DNA of 64,000 nt from Orientallactaga sibirica. Its lineage: Eukaryota > Chordata > Mammalia > Rodentia > Dipodidae. The position numbers were made by a program, and so were the translations under genes. A model generated the notes under the pieces. That model did no database searches and had not been told where the DNA came from. It was given only the letters and a program-made list of their open reading frames with translations. Of this stretch, positions 23,205 through 34,199 are shown piece by piece. How positions within the stretch are numbered: position 1 is the first letter of the stretch; every line of letters begins with the position of its first letter. Location of the stretch: the NCBI GenBank assembly GCA_036365145.1, contig JAEOAD010002232.1:1929001-1993000 (forward strand). Reading direction: 5' to 3'.

Positions 23205-23402
23205 ATATTTTATTTATTTATTTATTTAAGAGAGAGAGAGGGGGAGAGAGAATGGGCACGCCAGGGCCTCCATCTACTACAAACGAACTCCAGACACATG
23301 CGCTCCCTTGTGCATCTGGCTTACATGGGTCCTGGAGAATTGCAACAGGATCCTTTGGCTTTGCAGTCAAGCGTCTTAACTGTTAAGCCATCTTTCTAAC
23401 CC
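23205..23402 (-). mobile_element. tRNA-derived SINE
   Basis: TTTATTTATTTA tail, gagaatgggcacgccagggc, cgaactccagacacatgcgc, head ending atctttctaaccc. Confidence 0.94.
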
Positions 23403-23878
23403 AGCTTTTAGACTATGAATGACATGGGGCCAGTGGCTCCCAAGGCTCTGAGTTGATAGTTGAGATCTCCTCCACTCTATATCCAGAGCCACTGCCTGAA
23501 GAAGACAGCAGCAAGTAGGACCCCAACGCCTTTGCCTAGCTGTACCTGGCCACTCTTCCACAGGTGACATTCCACAGGAGACTGTAATCACGGTGGCCTG
23601 TGGCTAGTACCTGAGCAGTCAGTGAGAGTCAGGCACCAGCCCCCTCCTCACCACATGCATCTTCTCTGGCATCCTGATCTACCTGTGCATTGCTGTTCTG
23701 CCCCCTAGAAACATACTTGGCCTTTAACCTGCCTGTGGTATATTATTGCTTGTTTATAAAGTTACTACCTTGTTCGATGCCTGTCTTCCATTAACATCAG
23801 CATCTTTGAAAACATAACAGTAAAATAAAAGTAATTATTCACAAAATGACTCACATACTCTTGGAACCAGGAAACACC
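23403..23878. other. Non-coding gap
   Basis: No exon or repeat family recognised. Confidence 0.5.
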
Positions 23879-24042
23879 TTTTTTTTTTTTTTTTTTTTTT
23901 TTTTTTGTGGTAGGGTCTCACTCTAGCCAAGGCTGACCTAGAATTCACTATGTAGTCTCAAGGTGGCCTTGAACTCATGGCGATCCTCCTACCTCTGCCT
24001 CCCTAGTGCTGGGATTAAAGGCATGTACCACCACGCCCAGCA
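23879..24042 (-). mobile_element. B1-like SINE with target site duplication
   Basis: A T-run (about 28), ggtagggtctcactctagcc, ctgggattaaaggcatgtac. It is flanked by aggaaacacc and aggaagcacc. Confidence 0.95.
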
Positions 24043-24365
24043 GGAAGCACCATTTTTTGCCACCACCTTCATATGCTTTCTGGATGCTTACCTTCACTTT
24101 GTTCTCTGGCCCCATGTACATAGTTCCCAGCCTTTCTGTCTGGGTCAGAGGGCCAGCCTAGTCAAGGGACTGAAACATTGACTGAGATTTCATAATCTCT
24201 TTGTATGTCCTCATGGCTGTGAGGACAGATTACATGGTGTGTCTTAAACCCATTGATGGCACATGTTGAATAATCATATTTCCTTGGACAGGGGAGCCAC
24301 AGGTCTGGATCAGCCCATCTTAGATTGTGCTTGGGTCAGTGGGAAACACAAAGACTCCGCTCCCT
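24043..24365. other. Non-coding gap
   Basis: Unique sequence between a B1 and the T-run that marks the 3' end of the following L1. Confidence 0.5.
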
Positions 24366-25398
24366 CTTTTTTTTTCTCTCTCTCTCTATTTTTTTTTATT
24401 GACAACTTCTTTAGTTGTAGACAATATCCCATGGTACTTCCCTCCCTCCCCCCACTTTCCCCTTTGAAATTTCACTCTCCATCATATCACTTCCCCCTCT
24501 CAATGTTTCTCTTTTCAGTTTGATGTCGTGATCTTTTCCTCCTATTATGATGGTCTTGTGTAGGTAGTGTCATGGATATCCAGGCCATTTTGTGTCTGGA
24601 GGAGCATGTTGTAAGGAGTCCTACCCTTCCTTTGGCTCTTACATTCTTTCTGCCCCCTCTTCCACAATGGACCCTGAGCCTTGGAAGGTAGATTTGAGAT
24701 GTTTCAGTGCTGAGCACTCCTCTGTCCCTTCTTCTCAGCACCATGGTGCCTTCTGAATCATCCCAAGGTTGCCACCATCTGAAAAGAGAAGCTTATCTAA
24801 ACAAAAGTGAGAGTATCATTAATATGTGGGTGTGGACATTAAGAGAAGTGCTTACTGGGCAGTTTGGTGAGCATAGTATATATACATTTAGCCAGACACC
24901 AGCAGACATAACACCCTTAGGGCTCATGACTACCCCGTCATATGTTTTCAGTATTGGGGATGTATTCCCTCCCATGGAGCAGGCCTCCAGTCCAATTAGA
25001 GAGCAGTTGGTTTCCATAACAGACATGCCACTATTGCACCTATTGGCTCATTTGGCCTGGCTGGCCAAATTTAAAGCTTGCAATGTTCACTGTTAAGTAT
25101 CTTCACTGGTGTTTTCTCTCTCTCTCCTGTTGAACTGCATGCAGGGTAGCTTTTTCAAACTTTCTGTCAGCTGGTCCTCATGGAGGAGGCTTTCAGCTCA
25201 GCTCCAGCAGGATTTCTCAGGATTTCTCATACTTGCCACCCAAGTATGTGGAGTCTTCAGCAATAGGGTCTTACCATCTATTCCTGGTGAGAAACCAAGG
25301 GCCTCGGCAATGATCTATAATGTTTTGGGGGTATCTGTGACCTCCCCAACCAACAACTCACTGGAAGGTATCCCATCCCTGGCACTGAAAATTTTCTA
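24366..25398 (-). mobile_element. L1 3' UTR (antisense)
   Basis: Begins with T-runs, consistent with a reversed poly(A) tail, then ctttagttgtagacaatatc, ggtcatggatatccaggcc-type text and gtgcttactgggcagtttgg. I recall this as rodent L1 3' UTR. The 129-codon + strand frame inside it is antisense to the element and not a gene. Confidence 0.6.
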
Positions 25399-25462
25399 GT
25401 AATCCCAATCGGGAGGCAGAGGTAGGAGGATGGCTTCGAGGCCACCCTGAGACTACATAGTG
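25399..25462 (+). mobile_element. B1-like fragment
   Basis: Central part only (gaggcagaggtaggaggatg, ccctgagactacatagtg), wedged between two L1 segments. Confidence 0.8.
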
Positions 25463-25815
25463 TTCCATTGTCCAGAGTGTTAGGTTTCCATATGACTTAT
25501 TTATATCCTCTTAGATTTTGATTAGCCCTCCCTCCACCTTTCCTTTACTCAGTCTCTTCCCCTGATCTCACTTAGGTCTTTTTACCCTCATTAATCTGTT
25601 CTTCTACTTACATATATACAATACCTTCCTATTAAGTACCCCCCTCCCTCCCTTTCTAGTCCCATTATATCCCCTTTCTAGCTTACTGGCTTCTGCTACT
25701 GAGTTTTGTTTTGTTTTGTTTTTTTTCTCACATAAAAGTCCAATCATTTGTAGCTAGGATCCACATATGAGAGAGAACATGTGACATTTAGCTTTCTGGG
25801 CCTGGATTACCTCAC
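25463..25815 (-). mobile_element. L1 segment flanking ORF2 3' end
   Basis: Shares ccattgtccagagtgttagg, tctgttcttctacttacata and gtagctaggatccacatatg with 26119-26460 in the same order, so it is a second copy of the same L1 region. Confidence 0.8.
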
Positions 25816-25832
25816 TAAGTGTAATTCCCTCT

Positions 25833-26036
25833 TTTTTAATATTTTTATTTTTATTCATTTATTTATGAGAGAGGCTGAGAGAATGGGCATGCCAGGACCT
25901 CTAGCCACTGCAAATGAACTCCAGATGCATGTGCCACCTTGTGCATCTAGTTTATGTGGGTACTGGGGAGTCGAATCTACATCCTTAGGCTTCGTAGGCA
26001 AGCTCCTTAACTGCTAAGCCATCTCTCTAGCCCCAG
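25833..26036 (-). mobile_element. tRNA-derived SINE
   Basis: ATTTATTTATG tail, gagagaatgggcatgccagg, ctccagatgcatgtgccacc, head ending atctctctagcccc. It interrupts L1 sequence. Confidence 0.94.
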
Positions 26037-26449
26037 CTCCCTCTTTTAAACCATAAATTATTGGTCAGAATTGTGAATTTTGAACCAAGCACTTAGGAGA
26101 CTGAGATAGGAATACTGCCATTGTCCAAAAAAAGTAGGTTTCCATATGACTTATTCATACACTCTTAAATTTTTATTAGCCCTCCCTACCTTTACTCAAT
26201 CTCTTCTTCTGACCTCACTTAGGCCTATCCACCTGCAGTAATCTGTTCTTCTACTTACATATATACAATACCATCATTTTAAGTGCCCCCTCCCTTTCTA
26301 TTCCCTTTATGTCCCCTTTTTAGTTTACTGGCCTCTGCTACTGAGTTTTATTTCAACTCACATAGAAATCCAAACATTTGTAGCTAGGATCCACATATGA
26401 GAGAGAATATGTGACATTTGGCTTTCTGGGCCTGGGTTACCTCACTAAG

Positions 26450-27240
26450 TATAATTCTTTCCAGATCCATCCATTTCTTTGCAAATTTCATAATTTCTTT
26501 ACTATTGAATAGAACTCCATTGTATAAATGTTCCACACCTTCATTATCCACTCACCAGTTGAAGGACATTTAGGCTGGTTCCATTTCCTAGCTATTGTGA
26601 ATAGAGCAGCAATAAACATGGTCGAGCAACTATTTCTAAGGTAGTAAGACGAGTACTTAGGATATATGCCTAGGAGTGCTATAGCTGGGTCATATTGTAA
26701 ATCTATTTTTAGCTGTCTCAGGAACCTCCACACTGATTTCCACAATGGCTGTACCAGATTTAATTCCCACCAACAGTGTAGAAGGGTTCCTCTTTTTCCA
26801 CATTGTCGCCAACATTTATTGTCATTTGTTTTCCTTGGTGGTAGCCATTCTGACAGGAGTGAGATGGAATCTCAAAGTGGTTTTAATTTGCACTTCCCCG
26901 ATGGCTAAGGGTGTAGAACATTTCTTTAGATGTTTATATGCCATCTGTATTTCTTATTTTGAGAACTCTCTATTTAGTCCCATAGCCCATTTTTTAATTG
27001 GCTTGTTTGATTTCTTATTATTTAGTTTTTTTTTTAATTCTTTGTATATCCTGCATATTTATCCTCTGTCAGATGTGTAGCTGGCAAAGATTTTCTCCCA
27101 TTCTGTAGGTTGCCTCTTTGCTCTATTCAGTGTCCTTTGCTGTATAAAAGCTTTGTAATTTCATGAGGTCCCAGCAGTTGATCAGTGATTTTATTTCCTG
27201 AGCAACACATTGCTATAGACAATGACTTTCTGAATATAAC
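26450..27240 (-). pseudogene. L1 ORF2 C-terminal remnant
   Basis: The minus strand frame over 26488-26745 reads [19 protein letters not shown] and NIYTMEFYSIVKKL, typical of the L1 ORF2 C-terminus. Further upstream the reading frame is broken. ORF2 encodes an endonuclease and reverse transcriptase; only the C-terminal tail is left here, with no catalytic region. Confidence 0.88.
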
Positions 27241-27344
27241 CCCAATTGCTCAGAAGCATTGATGTTAGTTCTTCCATGAAGCTCTGGTAAAATTCACCAT
27301 ATGAATCCATCTAGGCCTGGACTTTTTTTTAGTTAGGAGATATT

Positions 27345-27518
27345 TGTTTTGTTTTGTTTTTGTTTGTTTGTTTCTTTTTGGGATAGGGTTTCACTCTAGT
27401 CCAGGCTGACCTGGATTTCACTATGTAGTGTCAGGGTGGCCTCGAACTCATGGCAATACTCCTACTTCTGCCTCCCAAGTGCTGGGATTAAAGGCATGCA
27501 CCACCATGCCCGGCTACT
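27345..27518 (-). mobile_element. B1-like SINE in L1
   Basis: TTTG-rich tail, gggatagggtttcactctag, ctgggattaaaggcatgcac. The flanking L1 text gggagatatttg-like / gggagattttt marks the insertion point. Confidence 0.93.
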
Positions 27519-27904
27519 TGGGAGATTTTTTTTATAACTGCTTGGATCTCCGTACTTATTATAGGTCTATTTAAATGGTTAATACCATCTTGATTTAATT
27601 TTGGTAGGTCATATAAATCAAGGAAATCATCCATTTCTTTCATATTTTCAAACTTAGTGGAGTATATGTTCTTAAAGTATGTCCCTATGATTTTCTGAAT
27701 TTCTTTGGTATCTCTAATTTTATTAATTTGTGCCTCTTTTTTCTTTCTTTTGGTCAGATTTGCTAAGGGTTTATCAATCTTGTTTATACTTTCAAAGAAC
27801 CAACTCTTTGTTTCATTGATTCTACTTCTTTAATTTCTGCCCTAATCTTTATTTCTTCCTGTCTACTGATTTTTGGTTTGCCTTGTTCTTATTTTTCTAA
27901 GGCC

Positions 27905-28036
27905 TTAAGGTCTCATGGTAGCTGTAGCCCAGGCTGACCTGGAATTCACTATGTAGTCTCAGGGTGGCCTTGAACTCACGGATATCCTCCTACCTCTGCC
28001 TCCCGAGTGCTGGGCTTAAAGGTGTGCATGACCACA
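27905..28036 (-). mobile_element. B1-like SINE in L1, unit A
   Basis: gtagcccaggctgacctgga, cctcccgagtgctgggctta, with the tail side truncated. It abuts the next B1. Confidence 0.88.
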
Positions 28037-28039
28037 ATT

Positions 28040-28201
28040 TTTTTGTTGTTGTTGTTATTTTGTTTTTCGAGGTCGGGTCTCACTCTCTATCCCTGATCTG
28101 GAAATCACTGTGTAGTCTCAGGGTGGCCTCAAACTCATGGTGATCCACCTACCTCTGCCTCCCAAGTGATGGGATTAAAGGCGTGTGCCACCATGCCAGA
28201 T
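28040..28201 (-). mobile_element. B1-like SINE in L1, unit A
   Basis: tttttcgaggtcgggtctca, gtgatgggattaaaggcgtg, ccaccatgccagatt. Confidence 0.9.
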
Positions 28202-29031
28202 TCACAGTTTCTTAATATAATCACTTAACGCTATAAATTTCCCTCTTAGGACTGCCTTCATTGTGTCCCAAAGGTGTTGGTATGTTGTGTTCTCATTATC
28301 ATTCATTATCATAAATTTTGTGATTTCCTTCTTGATTTCTTCATTGACCAATTCATCCTTTAGTAGTGTATTGTTTAGTTTCCATGATATTGTGTATGTT
28401 CCATAGCTTTTCTTGCTGTTGATTTGTAATTTAATCCCATTGTGGTTGAAGAGAGTGCAAGGAATTATTTCAGTTTTCCTGTATTTGTTAAGATTGGCTT
28501 TGTGTCCTAATATATGGTCAGTTTTAGAGAATGTTCCATGTGCTGCTGAAAAGAATGTGCATTCTGCAGCATTTGGATGAAATGTCCTTTATATATCTGT
28601 TAGGTCCATTTGTTCTATGACCTCATTTAATCCAGAAGCATCTCTGTTTATTTTTTGGTGGGCTGACCTGTCAATTGGTGAGAGTGGGGTGTTGAAGTCA
28701 CCCACTACAACTGTGTTTGGTGTTATCTGTGACCTTAGTTCTAATAGCGTTTGTTTGATGAAATTGGGAGCCCCATATTAGTTGCATATATGTTTAGGAT
28801 TGTAATGTCCTCCTGTTGGAGTGTTCATTTAATCAATATAAAGTGACCTTCCTTATCTTTCCTAACTAATCTTGGTCTGAAGTCTACCCTGTCAGATATT
28901 AGGATAGTGACCCCTGCTTGTTTTCTAGGCCCATTTGCTTGAAACACAGTTTTCCAACCTTTCACCCTAAGGTAGTGTCCATCTTTTGTAGAAAGGTGAG
29001 TTTCTTGGAGGCAACAAATTGAAGGATCCTG

Positions 29032-29032
<1 letters not shown>

Positions 29033-29068
<36 letters not shown>

Positions 29069-29213
29069 GTTTTTCGAGGTAGGGTCTCACTCTGGCCCAG
29101 GCTGACCTGGAATTAACTATGTAGTCTCAGGGTGGCCTTGAACTCACGGCGATCCTCCTACCTCTGCCTCCCGAGTGCTGGGATTAAAGGCGTGCGCCAC
29201 CACGCCCGGCTAG
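29033..29213 (-). mobile_element. B1-like SINE in ORF2 start, unit A
   Basis: Long T-run, ggtttttcgaggtagggtct, ggcgtgcgccaccacgcccg. Close to consensus. The flanking repeat aggatcctgctttt on both sides is its target site duplication. Confidence 0.96.
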
Positions 29214-29289
29214 GATCCTGCTTTTTAACCCAGTCTGCAATCCTATCTCTTTTGGTTGGAGCATGCAGGCCATTGATATTAAGAGTTAT

Positions 29290-29735
29290 TATTAAAACGT
29301 GTGTTTATTTTTGCCATTTTTCTTGTTTTGTAGTTCATCTGGTTTTACCTTTGCTCTCTTGTATTAACTAGTATTGGAGTATGGTTTGTTTTTCCCAGGT
29401 TCCTTGTATGTGTGCTTTTCTTTCTCTTCAGCATGGAGGATCCTTTCAAGTATTTTCTGTAGAGCTGGTTTTGTCTTCAAATATTCTTTTAGCCTGCTTT
29501 TGTTATGGAATGTTCTTATTTCTCCATCTATTTGGATAGATAGCTTTGCAGGATAAAGTAATCTTAGTTGACTGTTGTTATCTTTTAGAACTTGGAATAT
29601 ATCATTCCAAGCCCTTCTGGCTATTTATTGATTTATTTATTATTTATTTTGGTTTTTCAGGTAGGGTCTGGCTGTAGCCCAGGCTAACCTGGAATTCACT
29701 ATGTAGTTTCAGAGTGGCCTCAAATTGCAGCCATG
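29290..29735 (-). pseudogene. L1 ORF1 C-terminal piece and B1 stub, unit A
   Basis: 29365-29638 codes in minus direction for the ORF1 C-terminal domain (LLYPAKLSIQIDGEIR-type text). It ends in a B1 (29640-29735) cut off by the duplication junction. Confidence 0.8.
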
Positions 29736-30095
29736 GAACTTATTATAGGTCTATTTAAATGGTTAATACCATCTTGATTTAATTTTGGAAGGTCATATAA
29801 ATCAAGGAAATCATCCATTTCTTTCATATTTTCAAACTTAGTGGAGTATATGTTCTTAAAGTATGTCCCTATGATTTTCTGAATTTCTTTGGTATCTCTA
29901 ATTTTATTAATTTGTGCCTCTTTTTTCTTTCTTTTGGTCAGATTTGCTAAGGGTTTATCAATCTTGTTTATACTTTCAAAGAACCAACTCTTTGTTTCAT
30001 TGATTCTACTTCTTTAATTTCTGCCCTAATCTTTATTTCTTCCTGTCTACTGATTTTTGGTTTGCCTTGTTCTTATTTTTCTAAGGCCTTAAGGT

Positions 30096-30381
30096 CTCAT
30101 GGTAGCTGTAGCCCAGGCTGACCTGGAATTCACTATGTAGTCTCAGGGTGGCCTTGAACTCACGGATATCCTCCTACCTCTGCCTCCCGAGTGCTGGGCT
30201 TAAAGGTGTGCATGACCACAATTTTTTGTTGTTGTTGTTATTTTGTTTTTCGAGGTCGGGTCTCACTCTATCCCTGATCTGGAAATCACTGTGTAGTCTC
30301 AGGGTGGCCTCAAACTCATGGTGATCCACCTACCTCTGCCTCCCAAGTGATGGGATTAAAGGCGTGTGCCACCATGCCAGA
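30096..30381 (-). mobile_element. Pair of B1-like SINEs in L1, unit B
   Basis: Same two abutting B1 copies as at 27905-28201, at the same L1 positions. They were therefore present before the duplication. Confidence 0.9.
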
Positions 30382-30611
30382 TTCACAGTTTCTTAATATA
30401 ATCACTTAACGCTATAAATTTCCCTCTTAGGACTGCCTTCATTGTGTCCCAAAGGTGTTGGTATGTTGTGTTCTCATTATCATTCATTATCATAAATTTT
30501 GTGATTTCCTTCTTGATTTCTTCATTGACCAATTCATCCTTTAGTAGTGTATTGTTTAGTTTCCATGATTTTGTGTATGTTCCATAGCTTTTCTTGCTGT
30601 TGATTTGTAAT

Positions 30612-31147
30612 TTAATCCCATTGTGGTTGAGATAGAGTGCAAGGAATTATTTCAGTTTTCCTGTATTTGTTAAGATTTGCTTTGTGTCCTAATATATGGT
30701 CTATTTTAGAGAATGTTCCATGTGCTGCTGAAAAGAATGTGTGTTCTGCAGCATTTGGATGAAATGTCCTGTAGATATCTGTTAGGTCCATTTGTTCTAT
30801 GACCTCATTTAATCCAGAAGCATCTCTGTTTATTTTTTGCTGGGATGACTTGTCAATTGGTGAGAGTGGGGTGTTGAAGTCACCCACTACAACTGTGTTT
30901 GGTGTTATCTGTGACCTTAGTTCTAATAGTGTTTGTTTGATGAAATTGGGATCCCCATGTTAGGTGCATATATATTTAGGATTGTAATGTCCTCCTGTTG
31001 GAGTGTTCCTTTAATCAATATTAAATGACCTTCCTTATCTTTCCTTACTAATGTTGGTCTGAAGTCTACCCTGTCAGATATTAGGATAGTGAGCCCTGCT
31101 TGTTTTCTAGGCCCATTTGCTTGAAACACTGTTTTCCAACCTTTCAC
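30612..31147 (-). pseudogene. L1 ORF2 endonuclease remnant, unit B
   Basis: Two minus strand frames, 30612-30887 and 30923-31147, read KGWKTVFQANG, ITILNIYAPN, MGDFNTPLSPIDKSSQQKI and FSKIDHILGHK. These are the central and C-terminal endonuclease motifs, including the GDFN and SKIDHIL catalytic-region blocks. A break between the frames and the disrupted start make it inactive. Confidence 0.92.
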
Positions 31148-31213
31148 CCTAAGATAGTGTCCATCTTTTGTAGAAAGGTGAGTTTCTTGGAGGCAACAAA
31201 TTGAAGGATCCTG

Positions 31214-31248
<35 letters not shown>

Positions 31249-31408
31249 GGACATTGAGAGGTAGGGTCTCACTCTGGCCCAGGCTGACCTGGAATTAACA
31301 TTTGCTTGTAGTCTCAGGGTGGCCTTGAACTCACTCCAGGATCCTCCTACCTCTGCCTCCAAGGTGTGCTGGGATTAATGTCTGGTGCGCCACCACGGCT
31401 GGATGCCA
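31214..31408 (-). mobile_element. B1-like SINE in ORF2 start, unit B, scrambled
   Basis: Same B1 as at 29033, but with clusters of small substitutions and insertions, such as gggacattgagaggtagggt where unit A has ggtttttcgaggtagggt. The disturbance continues into the flanking L1 to about 31470. Confidence 0.9.
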
Positions 31409-31844
31409 GGATCCTGCTTTTAACCCAGTCTGCAATCCTATAAATTTTGGTTGGATATTTGCAGGCCATTGATATTAAGAGTTATTATGAAAGGTGTGTG
31501 TTTATTTTTGCCATTTTTCTTGTTTTGTAGTTCATCTGGTTTTACCTTTGCTCTCTTGTATTAACTAGTATTGGAGTATGGTTTGTTTTTCCCAGGTTCC
31601 TTGTATGTGTGCTTTTCTTTCTCTTCAGCATGGAGGATCCTTTCAAGTATTTTCTGTAGAGCTGGTTTTGTCTTCAAATATTCTTTTAGCCTGCTTTTGT
31701 TATGGAATGTTCTTATTTCTCCATCTATTTGGATAGATAGCTTTGCAGGATAAAGTAATCTTAGTTGACTGTTGTTATCTTTTAGAACTTGGAATATATC
31801 ATTCCAAGCCCTTCTGGCTATTTATTGATTTATTTATTATTTAT

Positions 31845-31990
31845 TTTGGTTTTTCGAGGTAGGGTCTGGCTGTAGCCCAGGCTAACCTGGAATTCACTAT
31901 GTAGTTTCAGAGTGGCCTCAAACAAGCAGCCATGCTCCTACCTCTGCCTCCAAAGTGCTGGGATTAAAGGCATGAGCCACCATGGTGGGC
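31845..31990 (-). mobile_element. B1-like SINE in ORF1, unit B
   Basis: ttttcgaggtagggtctggc, caggctaacctggaattcac, ggattaaaggcatgagccac. Complete, unlike its truncated partner at 29640-29735. Confidence 0.93.
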
Positions 31991-32555
31991 CCCTTCTGGC
32001 TTTTGAAGTTTGTGTTGAGTAATCTGCTGTTACCCTGATGGGCTTGCCTTTGTATATGACTTGATTTTTCTCTCTAACTGCTTTCAATATATTTTCTTTG
32101 GTTTGTGTGTTTTTTAGTTTAATTATAATATGACAATGGGAGATTCTTTCCTGATTTTGTCTGTTTGGCATTCTATAGGCTTCCTGTATCTCTATTGGCA
32201 TCACTTTCCATACTTGGAGGAAGCTTTCTTCTATGATTTTGTTGAAAATACCTGTTATGCATTTGGAGTGAAATTCTTCTCCTTCTTCTGTGCCCTGAAT
32301 TCTTAAGTTTGACCTCTTCATAGTGTCCCAAATGTCTTGAAATTCCTATTCATGCCTTCCTGTTTTAGCTTGTCTTTCTCTTTGTTGGACTATATTAGAT
32401 CTGCCACCTGGTCTTCTAGTTTAGATATTCTGTCTTCTCCTTGATCCATTCTACTGGTGAGACTTTCTACAGAGTTTTCTATTGACTTACTCTGTTTTTA
32501 ATTCCTAGTATTTCTAATTGGCATTTTTTCACTATTTCTATTTCCTTACTCATGT

Positions 32556-32719
32556 TTTTTTTTTTTTTTTTTTTTTTTTTCGAGGTAGGATCTCACTGTA
32601 GCCCAGGCTGTCCTGGAATTCACTCTGTATTCTCAGGGTGGCCTTGAACTCATGGCGATCCTCCTACCTCTGCCTCCTGAGTGCTGGGATTAAAGGCGTG
32701 CGCCACCACACCCGGCTTC
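32556..32719 (-). mobile_element. B1-like SINE in ORF1
   Basis: T-run, cgaggtaggatctcactgta, ggcgtgcgccaccacacccg, flanked by ttactcatgtttt and ttattcatgtttt. Confidence 0.95.
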
Positions 32720-33048
32720 TTATTCATGTTTTATATTGACTTTCTTATTTCATTAAGTTGGTTTCATGTGTTTTTTTGGGATTCTTTCAGGAGTTTATTT
32801 TCTTATTTGATTCCTTGATTTCTTCTTTGATTTCTTTGAGTGTAAATATAATCTTTTTTTTTTTAATCTTTGTCAGGCATTTCATCTAAAGTAGTCTTAC
32901 TAGAAGTCATTTCTGATGGATTTATAATTTTTGGTGGGATTGTATTGTCTTGTTTTTTTGTGTTTCTTGTATTATAATATAGAGACTTTTGCATCTTGAG
33001 TTAATTTGATGCTTGGGTTTTCTTATTATCTGCAGTGTTCTTAGCCAT

Positions 33049-34146
33049 GTAAATCTAACTATATATCTTCAGTGTAGGAGTTTAAGGAACCAAGTGTTGC
33101 TTTTATTCTCCAAGAGAAATAGAAGTGACCCTAGGTGTTGAGTTTGCCTGCTATTCAAGTATTGTAGTAGACTGGGTGAAGCAAATTACTGGCAAATTCT
33201 AAAATTCAACTGAGCAATACAGACATTCACTCAAAACCAGCACAGGGTATTTATACAAGGGTGGGAATTAGAATAAACAGATAATCTAATAAAGCCAAAG
33301 TCCCTAAGGATGTGTGTTGCCCCCACATCCTTTATCCTGTCAACTAGGAGGTTGAGATTTCTGGTCTGAAATGGGTTCCAAGTCAGCTTGGGACCAGTCA
33401 GAACCTGCCCCCAAAAAATGAGAGAAGTAAAAGACAAAGGCCATAAAAATCAGGAAATGTTCAAAAGCAACAATAGTCAACACCAAAATACAGCTCACTT
33501 GAGAATGGTAAATCCAACCAAGAATATATCATTCAAATGTAATAATATATCACCTTTCCTGATATGGAAAGAGAGATTAGCACTTCCAGTGCAGGCCTAC
33601 ATATCTGGCTTTGTATAAGTAGGCCCTGGTACCTTTTTGGGGTGGCTTCCAATCTCACCAATGCTGAGTGCCCACCTTGATCCCTCTCAGTGCTGGGCAG
33701 CTGGAGATGAATGAGTTCTCCAGATGTTCATGGCCCTGACATTGGGGGATGGGAGACTATGCAGAGTGCCTAAAGCTGTACCAGAGCTACTCGGCTGGTC
33801 CTATTTGTATCTCCTTCAGCAGCTGCTCAGCTGATCCCTGCTGTTAGGTTTCTTGACTTTGTGAGGAGGCTGACATGAGTGGAAAATCCCCTCACCTTGT
33901 TTCTGCTCCTACTGCTCTGTACTGCCTGTGCAGGCGCTGATCAGGGCTGCTGGCGCCTCGGCAGGATTCTGGCCCCTGGTTTCTTCCTTTCTGGAAGATC
34001 TTGGTCTCCTGCTTCTCTGCTGTGGTTGATAATAACTTACACACCTTCAGTTTTCGGTAAAAGAGTATATTTTGCTGTTTCTTTTTATTTCCCTCCATAG
34101 GCTGCTTTGGTGTGTCTACTATGCCACCATCTTACCTGGAAGTCTT
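33049..34146 (-). promoter_or_regulatory. L1 5' UTR with probable YY1 site
   Basis: Sequence upstream of ORF1, ending at 34120-34146. Read on the minus strand the first bases contain aagatggtggc (34133-34123), the kind of YY1 site that sits at the very 5' end of many mammalian L1s. The GC-richer part 33800-34000 fits an L1 promoter region. It is an inference from position and motif. Confidence 0.55.
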
Positions 34147-34199
34147 TGAAAAACTCCTAATATAAAAAGGATAATGTGATCAAATAAAAATGAAAGCAG

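Larger units (their letters stand above)
27554..29217 (-). pseudogene. L1 ORF2 endonuclease to RT region, unit A
   Basis: Read in minus direction, the endonuclease start is visible near 29290-29213 as LNINGLHAP and DRIADWVKKQDP, followed by an inserted B1, then text for the rest of the endonuclease and the linker to reverse transcriptase. Many stops and frameshifts; not functional. Confidence 0.82.
27554..31934. repeat. 2.19-kb tandem duplication inside L1
   Basis: Unit A (27554-29737) and unit B (29738-31934) start with acttattataggtctattta and run in the same order through identical B1 insertions. Most of the length is nearly identical; the 60-codon + strand frames at 29374 and 31571 are the same. 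The junction lies inside a B1: unit A breaks off at ctcaaattgcagccatg and unit B begins. Differences are concentrated at 31246-31470. Confidence 0.95.
31555..33048 (-). pseudogene. L1 ORF1 remnant
   Basis: The start codon on the minus strand is at 33048 (MAKNTADNKKTQASN, then a stop). A coiled-coil-like part (MDQGEDRISKLEDQVADL near 32450) and an RRM/C-terminal part (MKRSNLRIQG, EAYRMPNRQNQERISHCHI, ADYSTQTSKARR at 32321-31995) follow. A B1 at 31845-31990 splits the C-terminal domain, which resumes at 31840. ORF1 protein binds L1 RNA; this copy is broken by stops and insertions. Confidence 0.85.
26119..34146 (-). mobile_element. L1 retrotransposon, minus strand, rearranged
   Basis: A LINE-1 read on the minus strand: 5' UTR (about 34146-33049), ORF1 (33048 to about 31560, interrupted by B1s), ORF2 endonuclease and linker, then a gap in reverse transcriptase and an ORF2 C-terminal piece down to about 26450. 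It contains a 2.19-kb internal tandem duplication (27554-29737 and 29738-31934) and about ten B1 insertions. Both ORFs carry many stops, so it cannot move by itself. Part of ORF2 seems deleted near 27185-27245, where C-terminal text jumps to reverse transcriptase text. Confidence 0.88.

Noticed and set aside
24707..25096. 129-codon + strand frame
   Set aside because: It lies antisense to L1 3' UTR sequence and has no domain or splice context.
23963..29371. Recurrent short protein beginning MALNSRRSSYLCLPSAGIKG
   Set aside because: It is antisense B1 sequence, found wherever a near-consensus B1 lies on the minus strand, not a gene family.
30612..31147. Endonuclease-like protein frames
   Set aside because: They are L1 ORF2 remnants, annotated as pseudogene pieces, not host genes.
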